A stretch of 7,263 nt of DNA from Desulfobulbaceae bacterium (lineage in GTDB: Bacteria; Desulfobacterota; Desulfobulbia; Desulfobulbales; DAOVSZ01). Position numbers and translations under genes: made by a program. The notes under the pieces are model-generated. The model ran no database searches. It worked only from the letters and a program-made list of their open reading frames with translations, and was not told where the DNA came from. Location: contig DAOVSZ010000138.1 in NCBI GenBank assembly GCA_030627725.1, positions 1 to 7,263 on the forward strand. The letters are read 5' to 3'. Positions 5,557-7,263 of this stretch are shown here, piece by piece (within the stretch, counting starts at the first letter, position 1; each line of letters starts with the position of its first letter).

Positions 5557-5564
5557 CTATTCCT
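5557..5564. repeat. 8-bp target-site duplication of element 2, resB side
   Basis: CTATTCCT, identical to 5396-5403. On the minus strand it is AGGAATAG and contains the resB stop codon TAG (5559-5557). Confidence 0.88.
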
Positions 5565-6909
5565 TTGTTAAATTGAGACGACCGTTCTCAGTCAAAGACT
5601 CTGAAAACCGGGAGAACTCATTTTCAAAACCCAGTTTATCTTTATTGCTTAAACCACCGACCAAGACCCTGGATCGGGATCCTTCCCGGGAGACATGAAG
5701 CCAGATACGCCGATGCGAGGTAAAAAAGGCCACGTAGAGGCCGAGCAGCATAAGAGTGCAGCCGATATAGACCCACCAGACGCCGGGATCTTTTGCCACC
5801 TGCAATCCTGTCGCAAAACGCTGCTTGAGAAAGAAGGTATACTCTGTTCCGGGCCTTTGAACGACAACAGTGGCGTTTTCTTCCATCTGAAACTGGGAAG
5901 GGGCGCCCTGACCATCCGAAAACCATATCTTATGACGGTACTTGCCCTGCCAATCAGGTCCCATTCTGCCCACGATTCCAAAGGTGACACCCTGATCGGG
6001 CCATTTCGACTCCTTACGCGGCGTCACAAGAAACTTCTGCCTTGCCTTTGTAGACCTGTTTTCAATATCGGCAAAATACTGGTTCTCCAACCCTTGATAA
6101 CTTGCCTGATAAAAGGTCAACCCCCCATACTGGAGTGGATCATTGACAATGACCTCTTTTGCCAGAAGTTCTTTGCCGTCCTTTTCAACAACCAGCCTTG
6201 AACGATATTCCTTCGGCGCTCCAGTGTCATAATAGCTAAGGTCGAACCGATCGCATCGCAGTGTAAACCCAAGGGGCATTTTCGTTCCTGAGCCGTCAGA
6301 CAGATACACAAAATCCGTGCGCGCGCCCTCCGGCAGCATGATACTTGCCTTATAGCCAAAGAGCGAACCGATAATGGCGCCGGCAAAGATAACCAGAATG
6401 CTGAAATGGACCGTAAAGACTCCAAGCCTTGTCCAGGCCCCTTTCTGAAGGAAAAACAGAACGCCGTCCTCAACATCGGACTGCATCATCTTCCATCTGC
6501 TTGAACCAAGCGCCTCTTTGAGCTTACCAGCGCTCTCCTCTACCGAAGAAGCGGCAAAAAAGGCGGCACGTGACCGCATCCTTGAGATACGAAGGGAATC
6601 CGTCTTAAGGTTCTCCTTTCCCATAAGACGCAATACATTCGGCAACCGTTCGATTGAACAGACCGTCAGGTTTATGCTTAAAAGAACGAGAAAAGAAAGA
6701 AACCACCAGGCGTTATACATATCAGGGACATTGAGGAGCTTAAACACCTGGGCCGTTGTCGGGCCATACTTGCCGACGTAGAACCCGTACGACTCTCCCT
6801 GAGGAATAATGGTCCCGATTATTGAGGTTATGGCGAGAACTATCAAGACAAAGAGCGCAAGCTTTACAGAGGCAAAAAATTCCCATAAAGCATTTTTTTC
6901 TTTCTTCAT
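5557..6909 (-). CDS. resB: Cytochrome c biogenesis protein ResB (Ccs1 family)
   Basis: A 450-residue inner-membrane protein, the second half of the System II haem ligation complex. Hydrophobic segments are at about residues 11-34, 67-87, 162-186 and 377-397. The large periplasmic domain between the third and fourth segments is the usual ResB arrangement. Conserved-looking pieces are H168 in the third segment (TVHFSILVIFAG), NDPLQYGGLTFYQASYQ at 256-272, KDPGVWWVYIGC at 373-384 and the tail RVLVGGLSNKDKLGFENEF. ResB is thought to hold and present apocytochrome and to help keep haem reduced. The ATG at 6909 has no clear Shine-Dalgarno. The gene is first in an operon with ccsB; element 2 is inserted precisely after its stop codon, and the C-terminus NLTKE is unaffected because the target duplication recreates the TAG. 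Confidence 0.94.
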   Translation of the reverse strand: MKKEKNALWEFFASVKLALFVLIVLAITSIIGTIIPQGESYGFYVGKYGPTTAQVFKLLNVPDMYNAWWFLSFLVLLSINLTVCSIERLPNVLRLMGKENLKTDSLRISRMRSRAAFFAASSVEESAGKLKEALGSSRWKMMQSDVEDGVLFFLQKGAWTRLGVFTVHFSILVIFAGAIIGSLFGYKASIMLPEGARTDFVYLSDGSGTKMPLGFTLRCDRFDLSYYDTGAPKEYRSRLVVEKDGKELLAKEVIVNDPLQYGGLTFYQASYQGLENQYFADIENRSTKARQKFLVTPRKESKWPDQGVTFGIVGRMGPDWQGKYRHKIWFSDGQGAPSQFQMEENATVVVQRPGTEYTFFLKQRFATGLQVAKDPGVWWVYIGCTLMLLGLYVAFFTSHRRIWLHVSREGSRSRVLVGGLSNKDKLGFENEFSRFSESLTENGRLNLTKE

Positions 6910-7180
6910 AAGTGGTTATGGTAGATGTAGGGTTAAATAAAAGTGAAAAGTGGAAAATTGTTTTTTTACAGCGGTTCAGCCGAATTATATAAAGCGAAAA
7001 AAATTACCACGATACATACAGAGGTGTCAACCCAAAAGAATTCCTTACAAGAACCTGCATAACAGACCATCACCGCACGGAACAATGTGACACTCGTTTT
7101 CTTTCAGACACGTGTTAACACTTTTTGTTTCAAAAAATTTTTAAAAACTGTAACAGGGGCAGAGCAGACCCAAGCAAAAA
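6910..7180. other. Intergenic region upstream of resB
   Basis: About 270 bp without a credible gene. It holds the candidate resB promoter (7003-7030), a perfect TATAAT on the minus strand at 6989-6984 without a matching -35, a 10-bp palindrome GTGTTAACAC at 7112-7121, and A/T-runs at 7131-7147. The leader from the predicted start to the resB ATG is about 87 nt; I see no recognisable riboswitch in it. The region ends at the start of element-related sequence. Confidence 0.6.
7003..7030 (-). promoter_or_regulatory. Candidate promoter of resB-ccsB
   Basis: On the minus strand a consensus -35 TTGACA (7030-7025) is followed after 16 bp by GGTAAT (7008-7003, 4 of 6). The predicted start is near 6996. 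Its spacer holds ACATACAGAGGT (plus strand 7014-7025), one base different from a 12-mer in the c3 promoter. Confidence 0.5.
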
Positions 7181-7263
7181 ATAACTATTCAGCCAAGCTC
7201 AAAAGATTGGTAAAATTCCCAAGTTGTAACTATTCAGCTGCACCCCATCTTCGGAGTCTCCGC
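7181..7263 (+). mobile_element. Third copy of the element family, left part only (cut by window edge)
   Basis: ATAACTATTCAG (7181-7192) and GTAACTATTCAG (7226-7237) are spaced exactly 45 bp apart, as in copy 2. The first 45 bp contain a small stem, CCAAGCT (7193-7199) with AGATTGG (7204-7210), one mismatch. The sequence after the second end, CAGCTGCACCCCATCT, matches the inverted right arm of copy 2 (CAGCAGCACCCCATCT) at 15 of 16. The rest diverges into CGGAGTCTCCG, itself a palindrome. The outer base is A instead of G, the right end is outside, and no target duplication can be tested. If it is inserted like the others, the duplicated site would be AGCAAAAA (7173-7180). Confidence 0.6.

Noticed and set aside
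7150..7160. Another GTAAC end-like sequence (GTAACAGGGGC)
   Set aside because: It matches the element ends only in the first five bases and does not fit the 45-bp spacing.

Overview
The window looks like chromosomal DNA of an anaerobic Gram-negative bacterium with abundant multihaem c-type cytochromes, of the Nitrospirota or former Deltaproteobacteria kind. This is an inference from gene content: a periplasmic tetrahaem cytochrome c3, System II (ResB/CcsB) cytochrome c maturation, an AcuB-like CBS-CBS-ACT protein and a class A penicillin-binding protein. No marker gene fixes the taxon.

Layout. Bases 1-828 (minus) are the N-terminal 276 codons of pabB, cut by the left edge. Bases 831-988 are a small mobile element (copy 1). 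It is followed by the promoter region of a plus-strand CBS/ACT regulator gene (1089-1778), whose terminator separates it from the convergent minus-strand genes. Reading leftward from about 7030, these are resB (6909-5557), element copy 2 (5556-5404), ccsB (5393-4539), the cytochrome c3 gene with its own promoter (4403-3996), a perfect hairpin terminator (3971-3940) and a class A PBP gene (3913-1844). The right edge (7181-7263) holds the beginning of a third element-related sequence.

How the genes fit together. ResB and CcsB form the System II haem-delivery and ligation complex that makes periplasmic c-type cytochromes, and the cytochrome c3 next door is an obvious client. The PBP polymerises and cross-links peptidoglycan. 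PabB belongs to the folate branch. The CBS/ACT protein is probably a ligand-sensing regulator of unknown target.

The most notable content is the family of small non-coding elements. Copies 1 (158 bp) and 2 (153 bp) have GTAA-type termini and perfect 8-bp target duplications (CTTCATCG and CTATTCCT). Each has a doubled left end (50 or 45 bp apart) followed by a 108-bp near-palindrome. The two 108-bp hairpins differ at 17 of 42 positions per arm. Even so, they keep pairing through about a dozen compensatory base-pair changes, keep the same non-pairing positions (a tandem G-A/A-G and an A-C/G-A pair) and keep the same apical stem with a bulged T. Most arm differences that are not Watson-Crick are G-U wobbles only in the plus-strand RNA. 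This looks like a MITE family, with ends like those of IS66 elements, whose body is under selection as a folded RNA or as folded DNA. Copy 2 sits exactly at the resB/ccsB junction; its target duplication regenerates both the resB stop codon and the ccsB ribosome-binding site. Copy 1 duplicates the assigned pabB start codon.
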